Positions 46,894-61,700 are shown, counted from the stretch's first letter. The stretch is DNA of 64,000 nt from Struthidea cinerea (GCA_013397865.1 VZTI01002048.1:186001-250000), one strand, 5' to 3'. Notes: generated from the letters alone by a model not told the origin. Program-made: numbers and translations.

Positions 46894-48079
46894 ATACGTG
46901 GACATTTGTGAACTAAGCCAAATCTGAGGGAAATAATTCCTGCTTTGTTTCTAATTTTTCCATGACTTTGCATCTGGAATATCATCACCAGTAGATCAGG
47001 ACAATTTCTTTATAGTATGAAAAAGGTCTTGATAAAGCAGTGGTCAAAAAGAGCTTTATATTGCAAAATGTGGTTCACTCCCCATCAAGTTTCCCTTGAG
47101 ATATCTGACTTTTATATAGCACTTTACAAGATTTATCCCAGATCTGTCTCTATTGAAATCAATCCCGTGCTGCTTTTTTTTCCTATTGGTGGTTTCACTG
47201 TAAATGAAAACTACCTTTGTAGCAGTACTTCCTGTTGTACTTCCTGATGTACAACTACAGTGCTGTTTTCCCCATATGCAGAAAAGGACCTGTACTTTAT
47301 TTAACCTCATTAATGAAAGCCGAGAAATAATTGTTTTTCTTGGCTGGACATTTAGTTACTAGTTCAGTCCACAAACCATTAAGTGTGTTTGTTTAAGGCT
47401 CATAGGAGAGTAAAACTCAGAAAATAAATTCATTTACATTAAAAAAAAAAATTAAAGTTTAGACTAATTGTCATGACAGATAAGGTTGTGAAAAAGAAAC
47501 ACAACCTGTTTGGTAAGTTACAAACCAAGAGTCATCAGGAAATTCCAGATCCACAGATGTTCTTTGAGTACCGGAAGGGTCACTTTATTTTAACATCCTT
47601 TTAGCTTTAAAAGGGATGTAGTAGCTTTTTACATTTATTAACCAACGTTTACATTTGACTTTTTAAGAGCAGTGGGGAAACACTAAGGAAATGTGTATAC
47701 CTTCTTAAATATTTTATTGATCTAATTTCTTACAGAACACCCTGTCTTTCTAGGATAACTTTTTTCAGATATGTATTTCTATGAACAATGAATTTACTTT
47801 AATGTTAAACTCAATCTCAGTGCTGGCCATCTGTAATAGGTCATTTCACTCTTTAGTGACTTCACTTACTTCAGTCAGTGTTTTGAATGCTGCTAAACAT
47901 GCTGACTGCAGAAAAGACCAATAGGATATTTGGCTTTAGCCAGGTGTTACATTTTAAGCCACTGTAAGTTACTGTATTGTCCTGATTACAAGCTAGTTCC
48001 TTTTCTGTACACAAAAGAAAAACAAAAACAACCCCCACCCGAAATGTTCACTCAACAGTAGCACTTCAGCCACAAAACC
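46894..48079. other. Intergenic DNA, no gene recognised
   Basis: AT-rich sequence without a recognised feature. Confidence 0.6.
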
Positions 48080-48136
48080 ATCAAATTGGTGATGATCTTG
48101 GAAGTCTTTTCCAACTGAAATGATTCTGTGATCTGT
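48080..48136 (+). mobile_element. Short CR1 3'-end remnant
   Basis: Only the last ~57 bases of a CR1 are recognisable (GATGATCTTGGAAGTCTTTTCCAACTGAAATGATTCTGTGA, cited here as positions 48095-48135 of the CR1 tail consensus type). Confidence 0.75.
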
Positions 48137-51100
48137 GAAATGACCCCTGGTTATTTAACACTCTGCAGCTGTCCAGAAAGCTGCAGGGCTATGGCACAAA
48201 CATGCTTGCTCTGAGGCTCACTTCTGCTGCCACTGCTTCCACAGCTGCTGCCACTGCCGCATCTCTTCCCACTCCATCCTCGGCAGAGGCAGCAACACAC
48301 CACCAGACGAGGGCAGTAGCACTGGTGATGCCAGCAACAAGAAAGAAATCATGGACAACAGCAGGACTGAGGACTGGAGCAGCAGCAGGGGTGCCCAGAG
48401 AGCAATAAAACCGAACATAAGTGAAATAAAATGCTATTTAAGTTAGCTTATAATCAGACTAATGCAGGCACCATCCAGCAAGCTGCAAAGGGCTTTAAAA
48501 TTATTTGCACACAACATAATACACTACAGCAGTGGTTTTAAATGCACTTCTCTATAGCAAGTGGCAACTATTTCTGCCGCAACTTTAGTAAACACCAGGC
48601 AGTCATTGTGCCCTTCAAGGATGGGAATGTGTCATGAACCATCCCAGTTCTCTTGTCTGCTCGCTGACACGCTGGGCTTGTTGGAAGTTTTTGTGCCTAC
48701 ATGTAAAACTTTTCTTTCCTGTATTTTTAAAAAATTCGACCTGTGTTTCTGCAGATGCTTTCCTGGATACCTAGATTTTACTTCTAGGTCTAAGCCGTAG
48801 GCTGCCCATTATTTTGTCAGGTCTATTCTCAATGAACTGTAACTGTCCAGAGAAAAAATATAGGTTTATTTTGTACTACTTCCCCTGTAAGGGATTAGTC
48901 ATAGTGAAGATGGGTAGCAATTGTATCCTTTTAATCATTTTGGCATCCCATCCAGCTGTACTTATATACAGCACCGTGTTGTGCCAGGCTGTACATGGCA
49001 CAGCGTCACAAACATCTGCCACACGCTGCAGTTGTGAACCCTTCAAGGAAACAGGAGAGCCAACCCAATAAGCAGTACTGTTCCGATGCAAAATGTAACA
49101 CTTAGCCAACTTTCTGCTCTGGTTTTAGTGGAATACAGGTTCTCCATGTCCAATCCCCTCAGGATGCAAAACAACCACTCACTTCACAGCGAGCTGCCTG
49201 AATTAGCATGGGCAGCCCTCAGGAAATGCTTATCACAGTGAGTGAATTCTCATTATTGTTTCTTGTCTGTTTTCATGGAATAGATCAGTTTTTGCATCTC
49301 TCCCTTTAAATATGTTTAACATTTGTAAATACCTTGACTCTCCCAAGTCTGAGGCTCTAGCCCAGACAGCTCACTTCATCCGTCCAAAGGGAATTCACTG
49401 ATGTAAAGGGCGTCTCAACCAACTATGACATGATCCTAAAGTCACTTCTGTTCACTTCAATCTGGAAATGACGATTCAAAGCAAAGCAATTATACAGGCC
49501 TGACTAAAATGACACAGACTTTCCTCCTGTCTAAATGAATGTTAACAGGAGTAAAACTGGAGAAAAATAACAGTTCTGTTGAAAAGTCCTGAGTACATAC
49601 CCATGGAAACTTTTAAGAGGCTAATAAATAAGACCATCTGAGTGAAAGAGGCTTTTATTCTCAGCTTGAGACTGCAGTGGGTGAAACTGATACCCAGCCA
49701 AATTAGTATCAGGCACTCTCAGCAGAACTGAACTCTCTCATTTAGTAGTAGTTACTACTGTTCTAAGTAAAAGCTTTAGCTAGTGTGTGATTAATACTGC
49801 ATATTGATTTGGTGAGAGCATAATGAAAAAGAACTTAACAGGTAATTATATCTGCCAGCTTGAAGAACTACTTTCCACATCTGATGAACAGAACAGCAAA
49901 CAGAGGACAGGAAGTCTCTGAAGAGAAAGGCAGCTAACGTGTGGAAATGTATGCATACCGAGAATGTCTGGAGGCAGGTACTGAGATAAGTAAACCAGCT
50001 GAGGTTGCCTTTATGCTAGTGAGCAGCAGCAGTCAGTGGGCTCACTCTCCTGCCACAACCTCCAAGCCAATGGACTCACCTTTTAAAATACTGCTGATTG
50101 TTAAAAACAAATTTATAGTACATCATAACGTGAGGGTATCAATACTTTGCTGACACATGGCATCTTCTCTCTGCGTGTCCCATCTTACGCTGGTTAGTAC
50201 TTAGAAAAGAAATCATATATGAGTGCAAAGAAACCCCAGAATGGATTGTTTAATTCTGTTTTCACACTAGTGATGTTACCCTGTTCACAGCAAAGAACAA
50301 AAGCGCACATAACTTTCTGAAAATTATACACTGAAATCCATGCAGATACATTTAACCTTCTAAAGGTGTTAGCTGACCACTCCATCACTATTGAAATTAT
50401 GACCATTGTGCCTAAAAATTAAATTTAATTCATTATTTGGTCAAAGTCACAAAAAAGAAAGAAGCAGAACTCCAGATGTAGTAACTTAATACATGAAGCA
50501 AAGCTTCATCCTAGCATTCACAAAGAGAGCTTCTGCTCACCAATGTAAGTGTTCACATTTTAGGAAATGGGAGAGGTTAGCTGGTTGTTTTTAGCTGCAC
50601 ACAAGTGCATTGACTCATTCCGGAAAGTTTTTGTCAAGATGAGTATACACATACTAACTTGTACTACTTATCAGGTAATCCCTACCTACCAGTAGTAAAA
50701 CACTAGCAAAACACTTTAGGGCATGTTGGCTCTTCTACTAACAATAATAATACATGGCTCCTCCTTGAAACAGAGGATTATTAATTTAAAAAATGAGTAA
50801 ATTGCAGTAGGACTAGATAGAAAACATAAAAATAACAATATGATTCACCTTTTAGCTAAAGGAGTCTGAGTGCACTGTTCCAGTTAAGCAATCTCTTCTT
50901 AAAAAAATACCAAAATAAGTCTTCAGATCAGTAGGCAATTTGAAATACACCATGTTTGTTTATCCAGACTATATTTAATCTGGTGCTAAGCACAATGTTG
51001 TGTTACCTAATTCACCTTTGCTCCTAAATGTAAGCAATGGAACACGGTGTTGTGCTGGTGATGATCAAAGGCAGCTTATAAATGCTGTAAAGTGCACTGC

Positions 51101-54100
51101 TGAGAAAAATTACAAGCATTTTTATTACATCTTTCCATTCCTTGGTTTTACTTTTTACCTGAACTTTCTCTCCCACATTGTTAAAATGCTACCTTAAGGA
51201 AAAGAGGAGGAGGAATCCATCCTCCTGAAAGCTTGAGACCAAGGCAAGGGGACAGGCTTTCTAGTTTGTACAGTCTTGTGAGATTTTCATACAGTCACAT
51301 TTGTAAGGTGTTGGCTTAAGCTGTGCTGTGCCATTTGTTATGGCACTAGAATAGCTACTGACCTACTTATCACACAAAGATTTTTTAAGAATAATACACC
51401 TAATGCTTATCAAACACCGAGGCCTTCAAAGGCTGAATACTGCCAGTGGGTTTGCGGATCTATTTCCCCAAACGTTCCTCTCCCCAGAACAGAAGTAAAA
51501 AATAAACATTAAAGGACATTTAATAGAAAGGGTAAGGAAGTAAAAGTGAAGGTAATACACAGAATAACTGGAAAGCTATGTAGCCAGTATCGAGATGTGA
51601 GACTTCTGAAACTGAAAAAGGTCTCACTGGGGAAGGGAAGAAAAACCTGCAACCAGACTTCTCCTGGGGGATTTATATACCTGTAGAAATTGAGCCAAAT
51701 AGTCTGAATTCAACAGTGTTGCCAGTAGCTACCGCAGATTTGTTACTTGTTGCATTTTCCCCACCTCATAATGACCTGTTTGTCCCAGGCAGAAACACAG
51801 TTCAGCAAAACTTCAAAATTACAGGAGCTTGATCACTTTTATTGAAACTATTTCTTGAGCTAAATCCAAGTTTATAGATACTGGGTAATGTTTCAAATGA
51901 AGGTGTGCAAGAAAGCCTCATAATTAAGTCTTGCAAAAGTATTTTTACCAGGTAGCAGACTACTCCTGTATCATCCAGAGCAGTCCAGAACTGGTTTCTG
52001 TCTGGTAGGAGTTTTCTCCTTACGGAGCATTGCAGCAACAGGTAAAACAGTCGTTCCCAGATTTCACTGCAGTTAGAGACTATTGCATTGCTAATAGAAT
52101 AGCCAGAGAACGTAGGTGGGTAAGAGTACTGGCCCTAGGCTGTTACTTTACCTACGCAAATAGTTACAACCGATTGCATTCCCTCTCAGAAATGCAAGAA
52201 CAGGAAGAGGGCTAATCCAGAAGACGAGGGAGTCGAGGGGGAAGGGTGTGCAGTGGCACGGCAGCAGCAGGACAGTGTACGGCCACAGGCAGGAGTCAGT
52301 CTGGCAGCTGGTAAAGAGGTGCTCGGATAAAATGCTCCCTCTAAACAACAGCCTCTTTGCAGGCTATCATGGGAAGCAGAAATCGCCCAAGCCTGGCTGA
52401 CGCGAACCAGTGGTGGGGGAAAGGCATTTGCTGCCGTAGACTGTGAGCACAGTAAATTAGGCTTTTGTTTCTGTGAGCCACTGCACGGTCTTGAGGGAGA
52501 ATTCTCAGGAACAGGAAAAAAAACCCCTCTTTAATACATGTATTTACTTTTAAACTGGGATCTGGCTCTATGTAAAGAAGCTGCCAAAAGACAGACATGG
52601 TCAGGTTTTCACTTTTCTTGTTAATATACACAGAAAAATCTCAGCTTTTCAACTTGGATCGCCACATGAACTAGTTTTTATTTTTGATTTCCCTCATGCA
52701 CCCAGTTTCTAATTCTTGAATTATCTTGGAACAACTAACAGAAGTGTCCCTTGGATGCATCTGTCTGCTGATGACTGCAGCAGTCGATGACCACTACATT
52801 CAAACACTTGTGTTTCCCAAGCAGAGCCACTGAACAGGCTCCTGTAACTTCTGCATGTTCAAAAGGATATGCAGTCAAAATTTGCTCAACTTCTTGGATA
52901 GAGCTTATTAAATATTAAAAAAACCCACTGGAGACTCACAGAATTTCAAAGTTATTCATATCAATATTCATATCAATATTTAAATAATCTGGGGTTTTCT
53001 TTTCTAAGCACATTTAAAATGTTTTTGGGTTTGCCCCTTTTTTATGAAGCAATTAGACTTGTTTGCTCTCTCCTCCTCTTTCTTTTCTATCAGGTGGTGT
53101 CAGGGATACTTGTGTTGACTTTCTTATTTGTGTTTTTTTAATGAAGACAGAATGTCCAGGCACCCAGCAAGCTCAGCAATTTACAAAAACAAAGTCCTAG
53201 GTGAAAGCAGCACAACATTACTCAAGATTTTCTCTTACATACACTTGCACATCTCTGTTAGCCTTCACCAATAACTCTGAAGGGCTGTCACACATCTGCT
53301 TCTCCATGCACGCCACAAGGATTAGTGGAATGACAAATCGAGTTGCTTAAAGCAGTTGCCAATATATGCGGTAGGTTCCTTATGGCCTCCATGATAGGAG
53401 GACGCCTACTATGGGGGAAAGAAACTCTGAGCACTTGCAGAAGCTGAGTGGCCTCCATGCTTCTCCTCCTGTGGGAAAGAGGAGGGGCTGGAACCAAATG
53501 GGCACCTCATGGACTTCAGATCTGGATGTATGGAACTGCAAAGTAACCAAAACAGGCAGACCCTCCAAAGGTTGGTTTTTTTCGCCCTTAGTTTACAAAA
53601 TCTTCCTACAATTCACACTAAGAATGAAAAAGAAAAAAAAAAAGATGGTAAGTGAGATGTTGTGTTACCAGATGGTGAATTATCACTGAAATAAAGTTAG
53701 AACTAAAACCACAGACTCTACATTTTTGCAGTGTACCTGAAGAAATTAATATTTATCTTGTTGGGCATAAAAATGATTGTATCCCTGAGACAGCTAATTT
53801 AACATGCAGCACCCCAGCAGGCAGCAGACCAACAGACACAGACCTTGCAAAGTTTGAATGCAACATAAAAGCTTGAATGCAATATAATCTTTTCCAGCGC
53901 TGGCTTTGCTCATTAATTTGTGCAGCTATACATATGCATATATATTTATTAACATGTGCCTAATGTAACATATCATATCACACCTGTCTACCTAGGTGAG
54001 TTTCTACCTAGGTAGAACTACCACTCTGTTTCACAGTCCCGGAGCTTCAGATCACTAAAGATTCTGAGAAACCTTCTTGTGCTTCCTCAGGGTTCTCACT

Positions 54101-54282
54101 GCACCACATTCCTACTTCAGGAGAAGGCACTTAAATAGTGCTGTTTGAATTAGAAACATGGAAAAACGAAGCCATTCACCAATAGTAATTATTCATTTGA
54201 AGGTGGCATAAAGTTAGGAAGTTTATAAATGGAAGAAGTGCTAGTGAATGGCAACAGGGAAGTAAAAACACCTAACATGGAT
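48137..54282. other. Intergenic DNA, no gene recognised
   Basis: About 6.1 kb of mostly AT-rich sequence. A GCT/GCA-rich patch at 48200-48410 gives Ala-rich frames on one strand and Leu/Gln-rich frames on the other. No exon with both a good frame and good splice sites was recognised. Confidence 0.6.
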
Positions 54283-54335
<53 letters not shown>

Positions 54336-54388
54336 ATAAAAATAATAATAATAATAATAGTAGTAGTAGTAGTAGTAATAATAATAAA
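54283..54388. repeat. Compound TAG/TAA trinucleotide microsatellite
   Basis: About 17 TAG units, then AAT units, then TAG again and AAT again, over about 105 bases. Confidence 0.97.
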
Positions 54389-54663
54389 AACTTACCAGGC
54401 TAAACAAACCAGAGAGGGAAAAATCCAGAGTAAGCTATTAGGGATGCAAAAGAGCGTCTCTTCTGGGTTCTGTTCAGCATTCACAAAAAAGCCCACTCTT
54501 GCTCTCACCCTGCTCTTTTTCCTGGGCTGTTTCTGCTCACATGAGAGGAGAACAGAGCATCAGCTTTGCAGAAAGTGTAGCAGTTGGAAAAAGCAAAGGG
54601 TGTCTAGACAGCCTCCGAAGGGTAGTTCTGAGGGGAATTTACCTGTCTGATTTGGCATAATAG

Positions 54664-54756
54664 AGTGGGGTTTGTTTTTCTTGGTGTTTTTTTGTTTGTT
54701 TTTTTTTTGTTTGTTTGTTTGTTTGTTTTTGTTTTTTGTTTGTTTTTTTTTTCCCC
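54664..54756. repeat. T/G-rich low-complexity tract
   Basis: TTTG and poly-T repeats ending in a C5 run, similar in kind to 26083-26160. Confidence 0.9.
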
Positions 54757-55052
54757 CAGGATTTGTTAGATCTGGCAAATAAGTTAACAAAATTGGTGAC
54801 AACATTGTTTCTGTGGGATCACATCACTAGTCTCTTGCATTTTTACTCACTTTATATTCTGGCAACTGAGGAAGTCCTCCACAGCAGGTACTGAACATGC
54901 TTGACAATCCTCCCATGAACTGAAAATGCCAATAGCATTTAGACCAGTGTCCAGCTGACCACTGCTCTGTTTAAGGCACAGCATTTTAAGCTCAAGATGC
55001 CTGATTTCAGGTTTAGCAGGCCAAAATTAGCAGCAGCCTGGTTTTGATCTTG

Positions 55053-55786
55053 TGTGCTGGTTTTGGCTGGGATACAAGTTAATTTTCTTCACCGTAGCTT
55101 GTATGGTTCTGTTTTGGATTTGTGGCTGAAACAGTGTTGACAGCACACAAATCACAGAACAGCAGAATGGCCTGAGTTGGAAGGGAATTTAAAGGTCATC
55201 TAGTTCCAACCCACCTGCCATGGACAGGGACATCTTCCACTAGACCAGGGTGCTCAAAGCCCCATCCAATCTAGCCTTAACCAGGGATGGGCATCCACAA
55301 CTTCTCTGGGCAATCTGTTCCAGTGCCTCACCACCCTCTCAGTAATTTTTTTTTTAGTTACTGCTAGGCAGGCTTACACAGAGTCAAGGCACTTCCTGCT
55401 CCTCCACCCACCCCACCAGCGACTGGGAGTGCTCAAGGAGTTGGGAGGGGACACAGTTGGAACAGCTGAACCCAACTAACCAAAGGGATATCACAACCTG
55501 ACCATAAGGCATCAATGCTCAGCATGCAGAGCTGGGGAGAAGAAGAAGGAAGGGGTGTGTTCATAGTTTTTGTCTTTCCAAGTCTCTTGTTACATGTGAT
55601 GGGCCTCTGCTTTCCTGGTGATGGCTGAATGCCGGCCTGCCCACGGGAAATAGTGAACAAATTCCTTGTTTTGCTTTGCTTATGGGCATGGCTTTTGCTT
55701 TACCTGTCTTCATCTCAGCCTACAAGTTTTGTCACTTTTACCCTTCCAAATCCAGCTGTGGGGAGTGAGCAAGCGAGTGGCTGTGG
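55053..55786 (+). mobile_element. Degraded LTR (family A) split by a CR1
   Basis: It starts TGTGCTGGTTTTGGCTGGGA like the copy at 45891 and follows it through GGATTTGTG, CACAGAGTCAAGG, CCAAAGGGATAT and GGTGATGGCTGAATGCC to GGGGAGTGAGCAAGCGAGTGG. There it breaks off without the usual AAACCA...CA end. The TATA position has decayed (CATGCAG). A CR1 fragment sits at about 55150-55345. No target duplication is visible. It is therefore older or more damaged than its two relatives. Confidence 0.85.
55150..55345 (-). mobile_element. CR1 3' fragment inserted in an LTR
   Basis: Minus-strand CR1 tail starting ATCACAGAAC at about 55151, with GGTCATCTAGTTCCAACCC and CATCCACAACTTCTCTGGG, and 5'-truncated at about 55345. 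LTR sequence continues on both sides, so the CR1 arrived after the LTR. Confidence 0.88.
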
Positions 55787-58700
55787 CAGGACTCACATGT
55801 TATTTCACAGCATCTGTGAGATGGCAAGGAAAGCAGAAAGTTCTCCATCTAATGGGAGCTGTGAACAAGAGACACTTCTCACAGTTACGGTGTGTCACAG
55901 CCCACCAGACAGAACAGAGATTCCAAATCTCCAATTACTAAAAACGAAACAAAATTCTATTTGAAAGGAAATTTTTCCAAAGAAAATTGATTCCAGAGAA
56001 AACAGCAGCATCCAATATCTATGAATCTTTCCTCCTGGGAGTACAGTGACCACCCGGATAGTGTAACATCATTGGTGGACCAGGTTCTGGGTTCATCTGT
56101 TCATATGATCGTATCAGTGATGGAACTCCACCAAAGCCAACTCTTCTACTTAAACAGTATCAGACCAGCTTTAGTGGATCGGCAAGGCCTCACTAATTTT
56201 GCTGCTTGATCCCAAAATCCGCAGTGCTCAATTCACTCAGTTTAGCCATACGAATTTTCTTTCCTGTTCCAGTGGTAATGCAGTGGGAAGTGAGTCAATA
56301 GATAACCTGAGGTCTTTTATTGCTGTATAAATTTTTACCACCATATACCACTGACACACCTTCAGGAGATGGCAGCTTCTCCTCTGAGCACTTCTCTCCT
56401 GAGGCGATAAGCTTTTTTTATTTTACATCGCATTTCTGGTCTCCATATTTCATCTCCTATTCTGTCATTTCTCCCCTGCAGCTATTTTCCACTATGAAAC
56501 ACCATGTTCCATAAGCCCCCCTGTTTGCATCTTGCTCTTTCCTTTCTATATTTAATTTGCTTCCTAATTCACATTTATGACGTCTTCTGACTCATGCTTA
56601 TTCTGTGCAAGTCACTAAAAAATGAGCAAAATTTCATTTTCTCAATTGATGCAACATATCCCATTTCTTCAGCTTTCTCCCCTGTGCTGTCTACGTAAGG
56701 GCTGAGTGGGTTTTATTCTAAACTGAGTGAACACCAGATTAAGCCACTTATCTCCAGGGATTCCACCATTTCTTCAAATAAGAGAAAAAAAGAACATTTG
56801 GAACAGAGCTCACTTGCGCTTCTTTCAAGTAAAGGCTCCAGGCAAACAGGCCTGCTATGTTTCAGAAGCTCTCCCCAAGGAGAATCAGAATTTGGAAGGA
56901 GGCTGGAGCCTCAAGCGGAAAGATGCTTGTAACCCTACCTTCCCCAGTCATTTCCCTGACCTGGCCCTCCTTCCCCTACATTTCCCTTCTCTGATAATTT
57001 TAGCTGTGTTCCTTATTCTTCCTTTTTACATCATAAAGGCCAAATCTCACATTAATATTCTCTGTGTTCTTTCGGTTGACTATTTAAGGCAACGCTACTC
57101 ATACTTCAAAGGGATGAAGACAGAGATGAAGTTCTATAGTCTTGATGGCTTAACACAGGTCTGTCCTAGAAAGCTAGCACTTCATTTTGAGTCACTCTCT
57201 CATGGAGGGAGCCTGCTTTACATACCAGGCCTCAGGGAGCAGCATGGGAAGTACTCCGTGGATCATTTTCCTACATTGCTGGAAGCTGCTTTGCTTGCTG
57301 CCTATTGAAATACATAATAGAGGCAAGAAGATAAGGTTTTGACGTGGCTGATTTGAATTTTCTTTTAACTGATTCTATTTTAGCAGTAAGTTTTGACTTG
57401 GCTAAACAGATAATACTGAGTAGTGAGATAACAGAATAAATTTAACTCCTTTGTACAGTGTGGCTTGACAATCTTAGAGTTCAACAGTTTTTCTGACAGA
57501 CTAGATACTGCATGAGAGACACTGCACTTCTGCTTTCTGCAGCAGCCCACCACAGAGGTCACAGCTGGTCAACTCAAACACAACAGAAACCCATTCTCTG
57601 GAGTCAGTATTTACTCCCAAGACTGTTCACAGGTCACTAGTGTAGTGTTAGGACAGGCACATGGGTCTGTTGGTATGTCCCTCAAGGCATTTAAAAACTG
57701 TTCAGAAACAGCGCTGTAAGGCATTCAAACTACTTGCTCGGAATACATGATATTGGCTTGAAATGACATTTCTTCTTTGGTCTTTGCAATCCAAATACGA
57801 TGCACTATAGTGGTAACATAGTACAGTGCATTCTCACACCTAACATAATCCTGGTTTCGAGACCAAAACTTGCATCCTTTGAAGCCAACAAAGACCTTAC
57901 TAACAATGCTAACGTGTGTGCACACGTCAGCACATGAAATCAATTTTTTCTAATAATAATAGTATTCACTTCTTTAGAAAAGAAAAAAAAAAGCAATTTT
58001 GCCTTTTGATTCCTCTTTTGCATGAAAGACCAAGACACTGGATTTTCCAAAACAGAAAAGAAAAAGGTTGCAAGTGTACTCGTAGAATCAGCCATGTGTG
58101 TTTTTCCTCAAAAATAATGCTACAGGATCAACCAGCACAGATACATCAAAAAGCGTACAGCAGTCTGCACTTTTAAATGTATTATTATGTACCATAAGTC
58201 TTGAGAGAGGTTCTGCCTTACTCCCACAAAGCTACATTTAATAGTGTTATCTCAAATGCAAGAGAACAACAAGGAATAAAAAAAAGGTGGCAAGCTTAGG
58301 CTGTAGTTCCTTTCAGGTTCTCAGATTAGGCAGAGCTCAGCCCAGTCAATTCTGCTGCTTGGGCTGAATGGACAAACCAGAGAGTCACTAGGACTGCTGA
58401 GAGAATTCACACTGCGTGAGCAGTAAGTGACCACTTTTTCTGAAATGGGTGAATGTTTCTAGGAAAAATAAGTGTAAGAACCGAGCACATACTTTTTAAA
58501 GAGACTTCAGTACCTTTGCAAAGTAATCTTTTGGGAGAAGAGTTTGTATTCTGCAGCAGTTGACCTTTTGTCAGGCAAAGACTACAGAACTGTAAACCTA
58601 TCAGCGCAAACGGGAACAGCTGGTATTTTAACTTCACAGCGCCATTCTCTGGTCTTCCCCTGAGCACAGCAGATAATTGTCACACCCTGTCTGCATGTAA

Positions 58701-61700
58701 TGTCTGTATTTTGCAATGGAAACAGGGTGCCAGAGGGGTTGTACGACTGGAGGAAAGGGACAGTGAATGAGAAGTAAAACTGCTAATCTCCTGATGCTTC
58801 CTCAAGTGGCTTCATCTGTGCCAGGCAATAAAGGGACACCCCTCTTGTTCCTAGAAATAAATAAATACGGCTGCACAGCTAACAAAGTCTGATCCGTCAT
58901 TTATTCCCAGTAGTGGCACTAGTAGGAAATTGAGGGTCACTTCTAACACTTAAACTGGTAATTTGGTAAACATCTGATAAATCTCCAAACCTATCAGAAA
59001 TCGAGAAACCTATTTTCAACAAGCAGGAAATTTAATTGTTTAATTCAACTTATTTGACTCTGAAAGGGTCTAGGAGTACTCATCAAGCTGCTTGCAAGTG
59101 GGTGGCAATCAAGAAACCACAGCTCAACCCCTTTAATCTCGTATTTGGTGCCTCACTGGCCAATGCTCAGGATAGCTCCAAAAGTCAGCCAGGTTTACTT
59201 AAAGTGGTGGCAGTATAAACTGCCCATCTGACACAGACATAGACTGCAATGAGGGCACAAGGTACCAGGCAGGTCAGAGGACTCCACGTCCACTAGCTCT
59301 CTCCCCTTCCTTCAGGTCGTTAATCTGCAAAGGGTGGTTTCACAGTCAATCTCTTTCTGCCCTGTAGCTTTTGCCTTTTTGACATATGAGATGAACTGAG
59401 ACTATCTGTGCATTTGATCTTCACAAAATAGCACGGACACAAATTAGAAAGCAATTTAAAGAGCTCCTTCTGCTTTCTTTCAGGAACAATACTGTTAGCA
59501 TCAACAAAGTCACGATTTTAATACAGGTAGACAGGGAATAGTATCATGAGACACAAAATTGACTCCATTTCAGTTTTTGGAAGGACAGACAGGGAATGGA
59601 AAGTAAAACAAAATATTTGTAACTGTGAGAAGAACTGACCTGAACCAGTGAAGTGTTTCCATGCACCCAGGGAACAAAAAACCTCACAATGTGGAGCTGA
59701 AAGTAGGTATTTCCAGTGGTGGGTTGCAATTCTTTATTTCTGATTCATAGTTGTATATATATCCATACAATGATATTAGATATCCTTGTATTGCTTAATC
59801 TATCATTTAAATCAGCATAGGTATTTCAACAAAAAAAATTGCAACTATTAATTTATATTTGATCTCAGCACTCTGATATACAGTAGAAAAAAATCCATAT
59901 ATAAAAGCTTGTATCTGTGCAATTATGCATACTATATTTCTCTTTCAACAAACTACTGATTTAGTAATATTAATATGTTATTGTTAATACAGAATTGCCA
60001 TATCGTAACATTAAAAAACTTTTCAAAATATATCAATAAGCAAAGATAACCACACTTCGATCTTGCAATAATTTTTTAACCATCACATCGATGCCGTATT
60101 TTGTTTTAATGTGACATTTGGCTTAAACAAATTCCTTCCATCTCAAGCTGCCACCATTATTCTGTCCAAACTAATCACAGCAATTCATGTAAAACTTTGC
60201 TGTTTAGTAATTTCACACAAAGCAAACAGAATTAAATTCAACTCTGAGCTGACATCCACCACTAAAATCACAAATCTCTTACACCGCACTTAGGTCTCAA
60301 ACAGTGAATGAAGATTTGTGCTGAACCTCCGCTTTGTGGTGAACTTCTCTTCTAGTGGCAACTTTTCTCATCTATTGCATAACACAAGTTGCGTGGCTTG
60401 TCCTAGGAGGCTTAAACTACAAGTCTACAAAAGATGCAACTTCATGCTACTAAATGCTTTTAATAGTTTAGATCTTAATGAATTTTAATTAGCATCTGGA
60501 AGTCAATACAAATATTAATCTGTACATAAAACATTATCCCCAATATACCAAGTGACAGCACTTTTATAAGGCAGACACAAGCCAGGATTCAAATATCTGA
60601 GAAAAGGTGGAAACTACCAGACCCTAGTTTAGGACAAGGTTACAGAGCAGCAACAATGGTCAGCGGGATTAGGCCCTTGCCCAGTGAAAATTTACAGGAA
60701 CTGACAGAAAGATGTGATACAGCAGACTAGCAAGTATGACAGAGACACCAGCACAGAGTAAGGAGTGCAGAGGGCACATATTTCAGTTTTCATGATGGCC
60801 AACAAGAAAGCACTCTTTTGCCTGACAATTCTGTCAATCTTTGTTACGGTAGCTGAACACAATGACAGACACTTGCTTCATTGCTTGCAGACTACTTTGC
60901 AAATACAAAACAGAAACTGACAGAGTTGGAAGTACGTGAACCACAGAACAAAAACATCAAACTTCTACATGAAGGACAGAACAGAACTTCAGCTTTCAGT
61001 TTAGACCCTGCTGAAAAAATGAATGCTCACGCTGTACTGGCTCTGCTTAAACTTTATGCCTCAAGAAATATTTTGCTTGTTTTCTCTTCCATTACTAATT
61101 CTGAACTGAAAGCAGGACTAGAGTTAGACCATACTTAAAAGGTGCAATTTATCTTGAACTGTTATGTCTAAGGATTTCTTTACAAAGTAAAGAATCCACA
61201 GATGTCATTCTAGGGCATGTAAGAATCTTGTGAAAAAAAGAGTATTTCAAAGAGTATGTAATAATATGACTTCCATTAGGACTTCCCAAAAGGTAGGTTA
61301 GTCAGCAGGTTTGGTAAGTGCATATATGTGTTCATTAGGGTAAGAGATAACATTTGTCATATTCTTGACTCTTGTCTTTTAAAATCATACAGAAATCACT
61401 CCATAATTACTTTGCACACTCCTGCAAAAGCATAGTCTGAGAAACTGAAGCTATTTCCCAGTAAGGAGTAGGACTCACTGTAGTGTCTTTTGTGCCAATA
61501 AACAGGACAGCAGCAAACAACAGATGCTTAGGGTTTTCTCCTTTTTGTGTTTTTACTGCTGTGTTCTGTGACACAGACAACAAATACCATTGTAAGACTT
61601 ATTTTTTTATCTAACAGAAACCCTTCGAACAACATTTTAACATATATTCCTAACAAATGAGTACAACTCCCACCTCTCAGCCATTAGTAGGAAATAATAT

